DNA of 64,000 nt. Source: Mesostigma viride (lineage: Eukaryota; Streptophyta; Mesostigmatophyceae; Mesostigmatales; Mesostigmataceae). The position numbers and the translations under genes are program-made. The DNA is taken from positions 5,960,754 to 6,024,753 of the forward strand of contig RPFO01000667.1 of assembly GCA_009746045.1 (NCBI GenBank). Reading direction: 5' to 3'. The notes beneath the pieces were generated by a model that saw only the letters and a list, made by a program, of their open reading frames with translations, had not been told where the DNA came from and did not search any database. Below are positions 44,320 to 55,300 of the stretch, piece by piece (the stretch's first letter is position 1; each line of letters starts with the position of its first letter).

Positions 44320-45120
44320 ACGTGTGACTGCGCCATGTGAGCATATAAATCCTCAATGGAATGGAAATGGAATGGGATGGATGCCGGGCTATCTAGCCTC
44401 TGGTTGCAAGTTTGCGGGCACAACGGCCCGAATCAATATATCCTGGTTGTCTTTTTTATATGTTTACTGTACCGAATTACTTTTGTCACACGATAGGGTT
44501 ATATGGCATTCGATGCGGTTATATGGGATGCGGTTATATGGGATTCTCCCGATTTCTGGCCTGCGCTGGTTGTCTCCTTGATATGGGATGCATGATTGAC
44601 AAGGAGAAATGGGCTGCCATCTGCGATAAGCACCTTCCTGAGGGGTATGCTCCTGTTTTCTCCCCACGGGCCCCACGGCCCATTGCTAGCCAGGGTAGAA
44701 GTCCGCAGGTGGAAGTTATTGGTCCTGAGGATAGCCGCTACACTACCGCCTCGTCTGCCATTACAGTAGAGGACAGGACAGCTCGGATGAGGATTACATC
44801 CCCATCTAGTGCTTAACGGTTGGGGGATGATGCAGACGATATTTGTTTAAACTTTTGTGTAATTATTTTTCTAATGAGATTAGCATAATACTCCGTGGCA
44901 CGCCGTTGCGCATGACACGCAAGTACTTACTTACTTATGGGATCGATGCTGGTTGTCTCCTTGATATGGAACGCCCTATGGATGGGCCTCCAAGGATGGT
45001 GCGCAAGGATAGATGGCAAGTAGTGATGTTCAAAGGAGACCACCCCCAAGCCTGTGGGGGCTCCGCGTGTGACCAAGTATGGCATTCATAGCGATTCGGG
45101 CCGCGGTGCCCACACCCCTG
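44320..45120 (+). mobile_element. APE-type LINE 3' ends, two pieces
   Basis: 44322-44340 is a decayed terminal hairpin. 44590-44813 reads DKEKWAAICDKHLPEGYAPV and TARMRITSPSSA-stop, comparable with DKAKWAQVIED at 38390, and ends with the ACTT tail near 44920-44937. 44940-45120 repeats the 3' part of the 47735-47870 element (GTGCGCAAGGATAGATGGCA) and ends in TTAATTAATTAATAA. Confidence 0.65.
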
Positions 45121-45320
45121 TAATTAATTAATTAATAAGCACGTGACTGCGTCACGTGGGTGCCAATACAGAGTAAAGGAACCTTCAACCCTTTATACAC
45201 AGTGAGAAGGAGGGAGGGCGCCCTAGCTTCTCTCACTGCCGCAGGTGGGCAGGCCACAGAGCGCTCTCTCCACGGCATGGTGCCGGGGCGCAACACTGTG
45301 GGTGCAATACAACCAGTGCA
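45121..45320 (-). mobile_element. R2-like LINE 3' end with hairpin and TTAA tail
   Basis: The TTAATTAATTAAT tail (about 45122-45136) is followed by the hairpin CACGTGACTGCGTCACGTG at 45140-45158, GGGTGCCAATACAGAG and, in reverse, the C-terminal string ERSVACPPAAVREARA as at 21964-22030. This ties the R2-like coding end to the hairpin/tail directly. Confidence 0.75.
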
Positions 45321-45539
45321 ATACCATAGGTAGGCTGACGCATAGCTTATGCTACAAATGTGAGGTGGGCTCAAGACGTCGGCTAATTAAGGCGCAAGCT
45401 GATGGCCACAAGGTGCCAGAGCTAATTGAAGGTACTATAACGCTGTGCGCTAATATCGTTTCAAGTGCTGTAATGCCTAAGCTATCCCATCATCGATTGC
45501 CCCCTGGCATCTAGACAACTAGCTGGAGTGCTCTATCCC

Positions 45540-46105
45540 GGGGAAGCCCGGGGGGGCTTCCACAGTTTCTTGTTGACATAGAGGTCCCCGCTCCGCCAGT
45601 ACACTTGGGGCTTCTCGGGGTTGGTCTTGTGGCGGATGTAGTCGGGCCACTGATCGCGGCGTTGCTGCTGCTGGGCTGGCGTCAGGTCGTCGTCAAGCGA
45701 CCAGGAGGTGTCCACCAGCTTCTTGCGGCGAGAGAGGAACCGAACTCGGGCTGTGATGTCGCTGAAGGTGAGGACCACTGGAGGGGGCCCAGCCTTGGCC
45801 CGTGGATGGGGCAGGCGGTAGGCGCCCTGCAGTATCGCCGCCTGGCAGCTGCATGCGCGCCAAGAGCTGTTTCTTCAGCTCGTCGAGAAGAGAGTCTGGG
45901 GTCTCCTCCGGCAGCATGTCGAAGCGCCTGAGGATGACCCGGCAGCGGCGACGGTCGCGGTCAGCGGCCTCGCGGCGCGTGTCTTCCAGCTCCTGGAGCT
46001 TGGTGGTGATGGCGGTCGTACGTGGTAGAGGATGCCTGGCTCTTGAGCAGGTCCGCCCAGGAGGCGCGAGTCGAGGGGTCATCGCTAGCCCTACCAGCAG
46101 GTTGG
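45540..46105 (-). mobile_element. L1-ORF1-like LINE relic
   Basis: Minus frames read RASWADLLKSQASS, then AITTKLQELEDTRREAADRD and PDSLLDELKKQLLARMQLPG, then VVLTFSDITARVRFLSRRKK, SWSLDDDLTPAQQQQRRDQW and PQVYWRSGDLYVNKKLW-stop near 45540. Coiled coil followed by an RRM/CTD-like block with a DDLTPAQ motif is the L1 ORF1p plan (family knowledge). Two frame changes break it. Confidence 0.7.
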
Positions 46106-46262
46106 CACACCCCTGTAACTAGGACCTAGATAGCTTATACCATCCATTCCATCCCATGTTCCCCTCCCACTGAGGACTTATGCTCACGTGACGCAGTCAC
46201 GTGTCTATTAATTAATTAATTAATTAATTAATGGATGGGCCTCCATTAATTAATTAATTAAT
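46106..46262 (+). mobile_element. Truncated LINE 3' end with hairpin and double TTAA tail
   Basis: CACACCCCTGTAACTAGGAC...CATGTTCCCCTCCC...TTATGCTCACGTGACGCAGTCACGTG (hairpin at 46185-46203) is followed by TTAA repeats, a 12-14-bp palindrome-like GGATGGGCCTCCA, and more TTAA repeats to 46262. Only about the last 100 bases of the element remain. Confidence 0.85.
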
Positions 46263-46263
46263 G

Positions 46264-48131
46264 CAGGGTGGTCCTCCAGCTGTCCCGTGTGTCATAGTAC
46301 CTTGTTGAGATCATCCGCCAGTTCTATGAAGGGTCCCAAGCCCAGGTCCGTACCGCTGACGGCGTCACTCCGGCATTCCCCCTGCACACAGGGGTGTGGC
46401 AGGGCTGTGTGCTCTCCCCATATCTATTCATCATTATGGTCGACTATATTATGAGGCGTGCACATATGCGCTTTGCCCGGATGGAGGGGCGCCCACCGGG
46501 GATCGATCGAGATCACGGAGTACGCCATGGCTACGGCGGGGCTGACCCACCCTACCCACTGAGCGATCTGATCTACGCTGCATGATGACACGACGCTAGT
46601 GGAGACCCCGGAGCGAGTCCGCCCAACTCTGGCTAGATAGCTAATTGTCACTGGAAGCGTGGGCGGAGGGGCTTTTGATCAGCAAGAAAACGGAGGTCAT
46701 GTCCATCGGCTTCCCTGATGGGGCCACCTCACCCACACTTGTCTTGCTGGACGGAAGCCCCATCCCCCCAGCGACTCGCTTCAAGCTCCTTGGCAGCCGG
46801 CTCCCCTCCTCGGCCGATCGAGGACAGCAACACCCACGCGTGGATTATGTTATGCGCCAGGCACGTGCTCGCTTTGCTAGCATTGCAGGCCGTGCCCCTG
46901 GCCTAGCGATCACGAACGAGCTTGGGGAAGGGGGGCCGACTAACAAGCAGAATTTACTAGCTGACCTCATTTATGCCGACGACATCACGCTCATCGAGAA
47001 GCCGGAGTCTGCCCAACTTTGGCTGGACTGCCTGGCGCTCGAGGCTCGGGCGGTTGGTCTAGAAATCAGCCCCAAAACGGAGGCCCTGGCCCTCGGCATG
47101 GCAGGGCCCCCACCCACACTCCGCCTCTTAGACGATGCGGAGGTCAACTACCCTCCTTCAGGCCGCTTCAAGCTGCTCGGCAGTTGGCTTCCCGACTGCG
47201 AGGACGACATGACGACACGGATCGGCATGGCGTGGGCGCACCTCCATGACCACCGCCGCTGGTGGAGCAACCCCGCCCTACCCCGGATCGTCAAGCGTGA
47301 CCTCTTCAAGGTGGTCATTCTGACGATCCTGACCTACGGCGCCGAGACGTGGGCACTGACGCAGGAGCTGGAGCAACGACTCGACGGCGCCGTCACCAAG
47401 ATGCTGCGCCAGGCCCTTAACATCCCCTTTGGTTTGCACATTAGTAATGAGGATTTGTACGCTGATTTGCCCTATGTTTCCCACATTATTAGGCACAGGC
47501 GCCTGGGCCTAGCCGGGCACCTGGCCCGCACAGATCAGGTAGATACATCAGATAGACTAGCTGGCACCAAGCCCGCCCAGCCTGGGCGATATGTCCTCAC
47601 CTGGCGTGCCCCCGGCCGCGCGCGGCAGGGCCGCCACCCGTGGACTTTTCGTGATAGACTCGGCATGGACATGTGCTACACTAGACGTGACGGGCTCACC
47701 CCGGGCAGCCTCCTGGTTTGTCTGTAATATGGAGGCAGATGGTGCGCAAGGATAGATGGCAAGTAGTGATGAAGGAGACCACCCCCAAGCCTGTGGGGGC
47801 TCCGCGTGTGACCAAGTATGGCATTCATAGCGATTCGGGCCGCGGTGCCCACACCCCTGTAACTAGGACCTAGATAGCTGATACCATCCATTCCATCCCA
47901 TGTTCCCCTCCCACTGAGGACTTATGCTCACGTGACGCAGTCACGTGTGTATTAATTAATTAATTAACACCCACGCATTGGCCAGGCCTGGGCGGCCCTT
48001 TGCCGCCTCGGCAGGTTATGGACATGTCGCTACCTGAGTGAGCGGCGCAAGCGCATTCTGTTCCAGGCCTTCATCCTCCTTTACGGCTGCGAGGCGTGGA
48101 CCCTGGACCAGGCGCTGAGCCTAGCAAGTAA
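46264..48131 (+). mobile_element. APE-type LINE RT relic (outer element), interrupted by a younger LINE
   Basis: Outer element parts: 46264-46839 reads YEGSQAQVRTADGVTPAFPL, GVWQGCVLSPYLF, VDYIMRRAHMRFARMEGRPP, a damaged DLIYA-DDTTLVETPERVRP and LEAWAEGLLISKKTEVMSIG. It resumes at 47966 with HPRIGQAWAALCRLGRLWTC, RKRILFQAFILLYGCEAWTL-DQAL. These are RT motifs 4-7 and the YG.EAW block typical of non-LTR RTs. Stops and frame changes show it is dead. Confidence 0.85.
46840..47965 (+). mobile_element. Younger LINE insertion with 11-bp target-site duplication
   Basis: A 5'-truncated LINE begins at 46840 and ends in hairpin (47929-47947) plus TTAATTAA tail at 47965. AACACCCACGC flanks it at 46829-46839 and 47966-47976. 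Its frame is open to the stop near 47727: MRQARARFASIAGRAPGLAI, LLADLIYADDITLIEKPESA, RLLDDAEVNYPPSGRFKLLG, LFKVVILTILTYGAETWALT and ISNEDLYADLPYVSHIIRHR. YADD is the RT catalytic box. The lack of stops implies a recent insertion. No endonuclease or ORF1 is present in this copy. Confidence 0.9.
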
Positions 48132-48948
48132 TAATTAGAACAAAATAAGTGTGTATGCGTTCCCTCCTTTCCTGCTTAGTTTTGGTTGTTTTTGTTGGTG
48201 GTGGTGTTTGTGTTTGTGTGTGTGTGTTTTCCCTATCAACCTTTCTTGTTACCCTCTGTCTCCCTCAATGCAGATCTTCCTAGAGATAGCCATGCGGCTC
48301 CAGCGGCCTTCGCGTCTTTCCTCTCAGACAACTACCCTAGTCCTTCCACGGCGTTGGATCGCCATGCGTCCAGGCATAGTTGTCTCACTTCATGTACAGA
48401 GAACGCAGCCAGGAAAGACTGTCTTCACTATGCATAATGAGCTAACGTCAACCCTCGTTCTTTATTAAATTCACAAATATCTTCTGCCCACCATGCAGAA
48501 CAGATCGCCACAATGTAATTTGAAGCCACATGGAATAAATGCAAGCCCACCGAGTTATCAGCAATCCTTGTAACCGCGTTCACAGCCAACATTGCCGCAC
48601 GCAAAAGAACAATGTGTGCACTGTGGATCACAGCACGAGCCCTTGCAATCCATCAACGTTCCATCTGGCGGTCTTGCCCCATTGACAAAGAGGTCGTCGT
48701 TGTTGAGGATGCATGTCTAGCTTCGAGGAAAGTAGGTAAGCTACTTTCCAATACCATGCAAGCTAAACAATGCTTACTGCGCTGGACATCCATTCAATGA
48801 TTGATCGCGCTCCCATTGGGATGCCACTGGCTGAAATCGACCTATGGGCAACATATCGTGGCCTCGCACCTGACTGTCAAATTTTAAAACTCGAGCGCAA
48901 AATCTAACCACTTCGACCAATGCAGGCATGTGGTCGACCTAATGGTCA
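48132..48948. other. Short intergenic stretch after the AK-HSDH gene
   Basis: It contains a T/G-rich tract (about 48180-48235) and a pyrimidine tract. No gene was recognised. The AK-HSDH stop codon is at 48951-48949 on the minus strand, so its 3' UTR should run down toward 48700. Confidence 0.5.
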
Positions 48949-49344
48949 TTACGATGGGGCTCCCAGGTATGCTGCCAGCCGCAAGATGTCGCCAAAGACA
49001 CCTGCGGCTGTCACCTCGGGCCCCGCGCCCGGCCCCCGCACGATAAGCGCCTGCTTGAAGTACCGCTCGGTTGTGAAGGAGATAATGTTGTCGGTCCCTG
49101 ACAGGTTTGCGAACGCGTGGCTCTTGGGGTACTCGCGCAGCTCCACACGGCCCTGCTTGTTGGCGCAGTCGACCACGCCGACGAGGCGCAGCACCTGCGG
49201 GGGATGAGGGGGGCATTTTTTCGAAACATTTTTTTAGAATTGGCATGCGCGTGTGTGTGGAGGGAAGCGTTGAACGAATGGTCAGCAAACAATGAGTGTG
49301 TGTGTGTGTGTGGATACTGGATGGATGGATGAGTGTGTGTGTGG

Positions 49345-49379
<35 letters not shown>

Positions 49380-52300
49380 GGTGGGTGGGTGGGTGGGTGG
49401 GTGGGTGGGTGGGTGGGTGGGTGGGTGGGTGGGTGGGTGGGTGGGTGGGTGGGTGGGTGTGTGGGTGGTGGATGGGTGGGGGTTACCGATCGTCAGCAGC
49501 AAGGGCTGTGTGTTTGTCTGCGTGGGTTGCCAACGAGCAGCAAGTGTAGGGGGGGGGACGGGGGGGGGAAGGCATGAGTGAATGAGTGAGTGAGTGAGTG
49601 AGTGAGTGAGTGAGTGAGTGAGTGAGTGAGTGAGTGAGTGAGTGAGTGAGTGAGTGAGTGAGTGAGTGAGTGAGTGAGTGAGTGAGTGAGTGAGTGAGTG
49701 AGTGAGTGAGTGAGTGAGTGAGTGAGTGAGTGAGTGAGTGAGTGGGTGAGTGGGTGAGTGGGTGAGTGGGTGAGTGGGTGAGTGGGCGAGCGGGCGAGTG
49801 GGTGAGTGGGTGAGTGGGTGAGTGGGTGAGTGGGTGAGTGGGTGAGTGGGTGAGTGGGTGAGTGGGTGAGTGGGTGAGTGGGTGAGTGGGTGAGTGGGTG
49901 AGTGGGTGAGTGGGTGAGTGGGTGAGTGGGTGAGTGGGTGAGTGGGTGAGTGGGTGAGTGGGTGAGCGGGTGAGCGGGCGAGCGGGCGAGCGGGTGAGTG
50001 GGTGAGTGGGTGAGTGGGTGAGTGGGTGAGTGGGTGAGTGGGTGAGTGAGTGAGTGAGTGAGTGGGTGAGTGGGTGAGTGGGTGAGCGGGTGAGCGGGTG
50101 AGCGGGTGAGCGGGTGAGTGGGTGAGTGGGTGAGTGGGTGAGTGGGTGAGTGGGTGAGTGGGTGAGTGGGTGAGTGGGTGAGTGGGTGAGTGGGTGAGTG
50201 GGTGAGTGGGTGAGTGGGTGAGTGGGTGAGTGAGTGAGTGAGTGAGTGAGTGAGTGAGTGAGTGAGTGAGTGAGTGAGTGAGTGAGTGAGTGAGTGAGTG
50301 AGTGAGTGAGTGAGTGAGTGAGTGAGTGAGTGAGTGAGTGAGTGAGTGAGTGAGTGAGTGAGTGAGTGAGTGAGTGAGTGAGTGAGTGAGTGAGTGTGTG
50401 TGTGTGTGTGTATGCGTGTGTGTGTGTGTGGGTGGGTGTGGGTGTGTGGGTGGGCGAGTGAGTGAGCGAGTGAGTGAGTGAGGGAGGGAGGGAGGGAGGA
50501 CGGGAGGGAGGGAGCGAGTAGGTCACTCTGTGTGCTTGTATATGTGTGTGTGCGTGTGTTTTGTTCCGCAACATCCTCTTCTCCCCTAATATCATGCTAG
50601 TGTATGCACATTTTATCTTCCCCCAGCAGCATTGGCTACTATAGACAACACTTCTACAGTCATATTGGTACTCCCACCTACTACTATCCTGCAGGCCCAT
50701 GCACCAATAATATTTGTACTCCCACCTACTACTATCCTGCAGGCCCATGCACCAATAATATTTGTACTCCCACCTACTACTATCCTGCAGGCCCATGCAC
50801 CATCCCCTTCTCCCCCGCCATCTTGGCCTTGTCAGCCATCACATATCATGCTCCATGTGAGGTGTGCTAGTGTGATGCCAGCGCACGCACCATCCCCTTC
50901 TCCCCCGCCGCCTTGGCTTTGTCGGCCATCACGTGGTCGTACTCAGGCAGGCGCGCCATGAACTCGTCGACATCTTTGATCTTCTGAAGATGAGGGAGGG
51001 AAGAGGGCGGGAGGCAGGGGAGGGAAGAGCGGAGAGGAACGAGGTGGGGGTGGGAAGATGCAGGGCGAATGGGGTGGGGAAGAACGGGGGGGGAAGAGGT
51101 GGAGGAAAAAAGGGGGGGGGAAGGGGGGGGAAGGGAAGAAGGGGGGAGAGAGTAGCAAGAAAGGCGAATACAGAGGCGAATACTACTAAGGGGGAAGTAC
51201 TACGGGAGGGAGTACGGGGGGGAGAATAAGCATGGGAAGAGGGGGCCAGGGGGCGGGGGGGAGAATGAGCATGGGGAGAGGGGGCCAGGGGGTGGGGGGG
51301 GGGAGATGGAAGGGAGGAACAAAGGGAAAGGAGAGGAGACGGGCGGGGGCCAAGGAGTGGGGAAGGGAGGGGGAAAGGGGGGGCGAAATGCGGAGGAAAT
51401 GAAAGGGGGATGACGGCAGGAACGCGGAGGAAGAATGGGGGAAAGCATTGGGGGAGGGTGTACATGGTGGGGACAAACGCCAGCATGTTAGAGCACGTGA
51501 AGGAGGCAAGGGATTGTTGAAACGTGATTATGGGCACCTGTCTTTTGACAACAGCACAGGGCACGTGTGGCGCACCGTATGAGCACTTGAGGGCGCGCCA
51601 AGCCTGCACCGATGAGGGGCAGGCTGGTCATTCTAGACATGATGCGTCACATATAAAGAAATGTCTCATCACATACGCGCAAAATTGTGAACACAGGAAT
51701 GATTCTTATGCTACCCATCCCACGTCACTGCAACCTCCATCCTCACTCCCACATAAGAGTGGCGGTTCGGTCACTATAAGCATCCCATGGGATGCTTTAG
51801 TGACCTAACCGCCATGGTCAAAAGAGTGACCAACCGCCAGCTTTGTAGAGGCGGGGCATTCATCGACAACCAGTTCGCATGGCTTCCCGTGTTGGCCATG
51901 AGGTCACTGTAAGCCAATTGATGGTTGCAGTGACCAGATCATTGTATACACTGTTTAGTCACCATGCAACAAGGACACAGTGATATCATACGGCTAGGCT
52001 ACAGTGACCGGACGTGAGCTCCCTGGAAAATGAGGAGGTCGAGTGGCGCATGACTCGTCACGATCAGCACTTATAGATACAGGCACGATGCATGCCTACA
52101 CCCGCTGCATTTTACGAAATACGCTGTGCTACAAAGTCACTATAGCGCTACAGTGACCCACCGCCAGCTCCATCGGCACCAGGCTGTCGATCGGGACGTC
52201 CTCCAACGCCAAGTCCAGCCCGCACTCGCGCGCCAGGATGACCACCTTGCGGGCCACATCCAGCCCGTTGAGGTCGTCGCGAGGATCCGGCTCCGTGTAC

Positions 52301-55300
52301 CCGGCCTCCTTGGCCTTCTTCACGACGGAGCTGAAGGGCTGGTCGGGGCTGAACGTGTTGAAGATGAAGGAAAGCGTGCCGCTGCAGGGAGGTAGGAAGG
52401 GGGGGGGGGGGGTTCACAGGGGGCGATGAGGGGGGAAGTGCGGGGGGTGTTGGAGGTGGTTGTCGGGGGGGGATGTCAGAGACGACAAAAACATGTGGGG
52501 GGAGTGTAGGAGAGAAATGATGGGGGGGAAGCCCATTATGGGGGGAAGTGAGGATGGGAATGTGTTAGGGGTGTAAGTGGGGCATCGCAGGAAAGAGAGG
52601 CGTGCTGCCACAATAGAGATGGTGGGGAGAGAGGAAGGATGGGAGGGAAAGAAAGGAAGAAAGACTAGGAGCAGTAACACATAAGGAAATGATAGATAAT
52701 TAAGAAGCCGTCATGATTCGTAACCTTTTCTCTCCCTGCCCTCCCCTCCCTCCCCTCCCCTCCCCTCCCTCTCCTCCCCTCCCCTCCCCTCCCCTCCTCC
52801 CTCCCCTCCCCTCCCCTCCCCTCCCTCCCCTCCCCTCCCTCCCTCCCCTCCCCTCCCCTCCCTCCCTCCCCTCCCCTCCCCTCCCCTCCCCTCCCTCCCT
52901 CCCCTCCCCTCCCCTCCCCTCCCCTTCCCTCCCCTCCCCTCCCCTCCCCTCCCGTCCTCTCCTCTCCTCTCCTTTCTCCTCTCCTCTTTCTCCTCTTCCG
53001 CTTTACTCCTCTCCAATCATGCCTACTCCCCACCATCTTATTCCATAGAACATGACACTGTTAGTGAAATAGTAGCAATGGAACATGATACTGTTAGTGG
53101 AATAGTAGTGATAGAACATGATACTGATAGTGGAATAGTAGTGATAGAACACGATACTACTCGTAGCCACCGACCTGAAGATGCCCTTGATCTTGACATG
53201 CTATCGACCAGTACCCAGCAACAACTGGATGGCGCTGACGGTGGGCAACGCATAACCTATACCTGGCACACAGGACACGAGTGTTTACTACGAGAGCATA
53301 CAAGAGAGAGTTCACTAATCGCCACCCACCTGAAGATGCCCTCAATCGTGATCATATTGTCGCCCGTCTCCAGCAGCGACCGGATGGTGCTGATGATGGG
53401 CAGCCCCGCGCCGACGGTCGCCTCGTAGAAGTAGTGCGTGTAGTTGGTCCGCTGCAGCTCGCGCAGCTTGCGGTAGGTGACCAGGTCGCCGCTGTTCATC
53501 TTCTTGTTAGGGGTCACGATATGGATGCCCTGCGGTAGGACAGTATTAGGAAACAACGAACAGCAAGCGGTAACGACTAGGCCATCCTCTCATCTTCTTG
53601 TTGGGGGTCACGATGTGGATGCCCTGCGATAAGGACAGCACTTTGGTGAAGCAGTACATACAGTGCTACGTAGTATAGGGTACATAGTATAGGGTAAATA
53701 GTAGTACGTAGAATATGATGCCGCTTATCATGGTTATTTTGCCGCTGTTCAACTCCTTGTTGGGGCATCACCCGCTGCCGCCATGATCGCCGGCAAGCTA
53801 CCAAGTCACTCCTGGCCGGGTTCACGTTCTCACGGCTCACATGCTACCGAGTGAGCCAGTTGGCCGCTGACCGTGTCCATTGCTAGTAGCGAATTCTCCC
53901 TTGCTGCAGCCAGTCGATGTGATCATAGCAGGACGGCTCAGCTGCTGCAGCCGTTGCGTCTGAAACCAAAGTGGGGACCTTTCTCCCCCGCTGCAGCCAG
54001 ACGAGGTCACACTAGGACGAGGTTGAAGTGAGGACCTGGTTAAGGTGGGGACCCGGTTGAGGTGAGGACCCGCTCACCTGCTGCAACCATGGCTTCTGGC
54101 ATATTATACATAGAGTCCGCGCACCGGGTCCACGACTAGCACCGAATATTCTCACCTGCTGCAGCCAGCCGAGGTCGTGGTCGGCCACACACTGCTCACC
54201 TGCTGCAGCCAGCCGAGGTCGTGGTCGGCCACACACTGCTCACCTGCTGCAGCCAGCCGATGTAGTGGTCGGCCACACACTGCTCACCTGCTGCAGCCAG
54301 CCGAGGTCGTGGTCGGCCACACACTGCTCACCTGCTACAGCCAGCCGATGTAGTGGTCGGCCACACACTGCTCACCTGCTGCAGCCAGCCGAGGTCGTGG
54401 TCGGCCACACACTGCTCACCTGCTGCAGCCAGCCGATGTAGTGGTCGGCCACAAACGCGCTCGCCGTGTTGTCCACGATGCACATGTTAGGGATGTAGTA
54501 GTTGTCCAGGTGCTTGGCGAACGTGGCCATGTCCACGGGCACCGTGTCAGTCTTCATGCGCTCCTCCCAGTTCTCAAGGTCACTGTGTCGCGTGGAGGTA
54601 GAGTGACCGGGGCAGGGGGGAGCGGTCGGGCGGGAGGAAGAACCGGTTGGGTAGGTACCAGGTTGGTTCTCAAGGGGTGGGGCCAGGAAACAAATGCGGG
54701 ATGTCATTGGGTGGGCGAAACGCGGGCAGAGAAAAACAGGTCGGGGTGGCAAACAATTCGCTGGTTGGGCGGGTGGAGGGAGAAGTAAGCACATACGGGT
54801 GGTTGGTGCTGTGATCCTCAGGCAAATCATGCGCACAACACAGAAAACCCACTCCCCATCAGCAGCAGCATGAGCCTGTGTGGGTTGAACCCCCCACCAT
54901 ATTGACAATTCGACCAAAACAAAGAAAGAATACGCCAAGATGATCTAGAGAATTCACCCCTATTCGGGAAGCAGCCTGCGCTGGCGTGGGGCGACACCTG
55001 TTGTGCCACCGTGTTGATCACATGACCAACAGATACAAGCCCACAGCCACAGTCCACTGTAATATGGCAAATGTACCCCCCATCCAGCAAAGTATAATGA
55101 CACTTTGCCCAACACGTAAGAAACAAGTAACGATATATACCACAGTACTACTAGTAGTACTACTATACCATTATATACAAGTAGTACTACTATACCATTA
55201 TATACTAATAGTACTACTATACCATTATAAACTAGTAGTACTACTATATATCTACAATACCATTTAGTCACTATGACCTAGCGAGCTCACCCTCCATCCA

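Noticed and set aside
46645-47727. 360-codon frame as a single protein
   Set aside because: The target-site duplication shows that it fuses the outer LINE (to 46839) with the inserted LINE (from 46840); the fusion is accidental.
49483-50796. 437-codon minus-strand frame rich in Thr-His-Ser-Leu/Pro
   Set aside because: It is a reading of the GAGT/GGGT repeat inside an AK-HSDH intron.
54151-54440. Evenly spaced repeats suggesting a CRISPR array
   Set aside because: The 44-bp units are contiguous with no spacers, contain exon sequence and splice donors, and lie in a eukaryotic gene.
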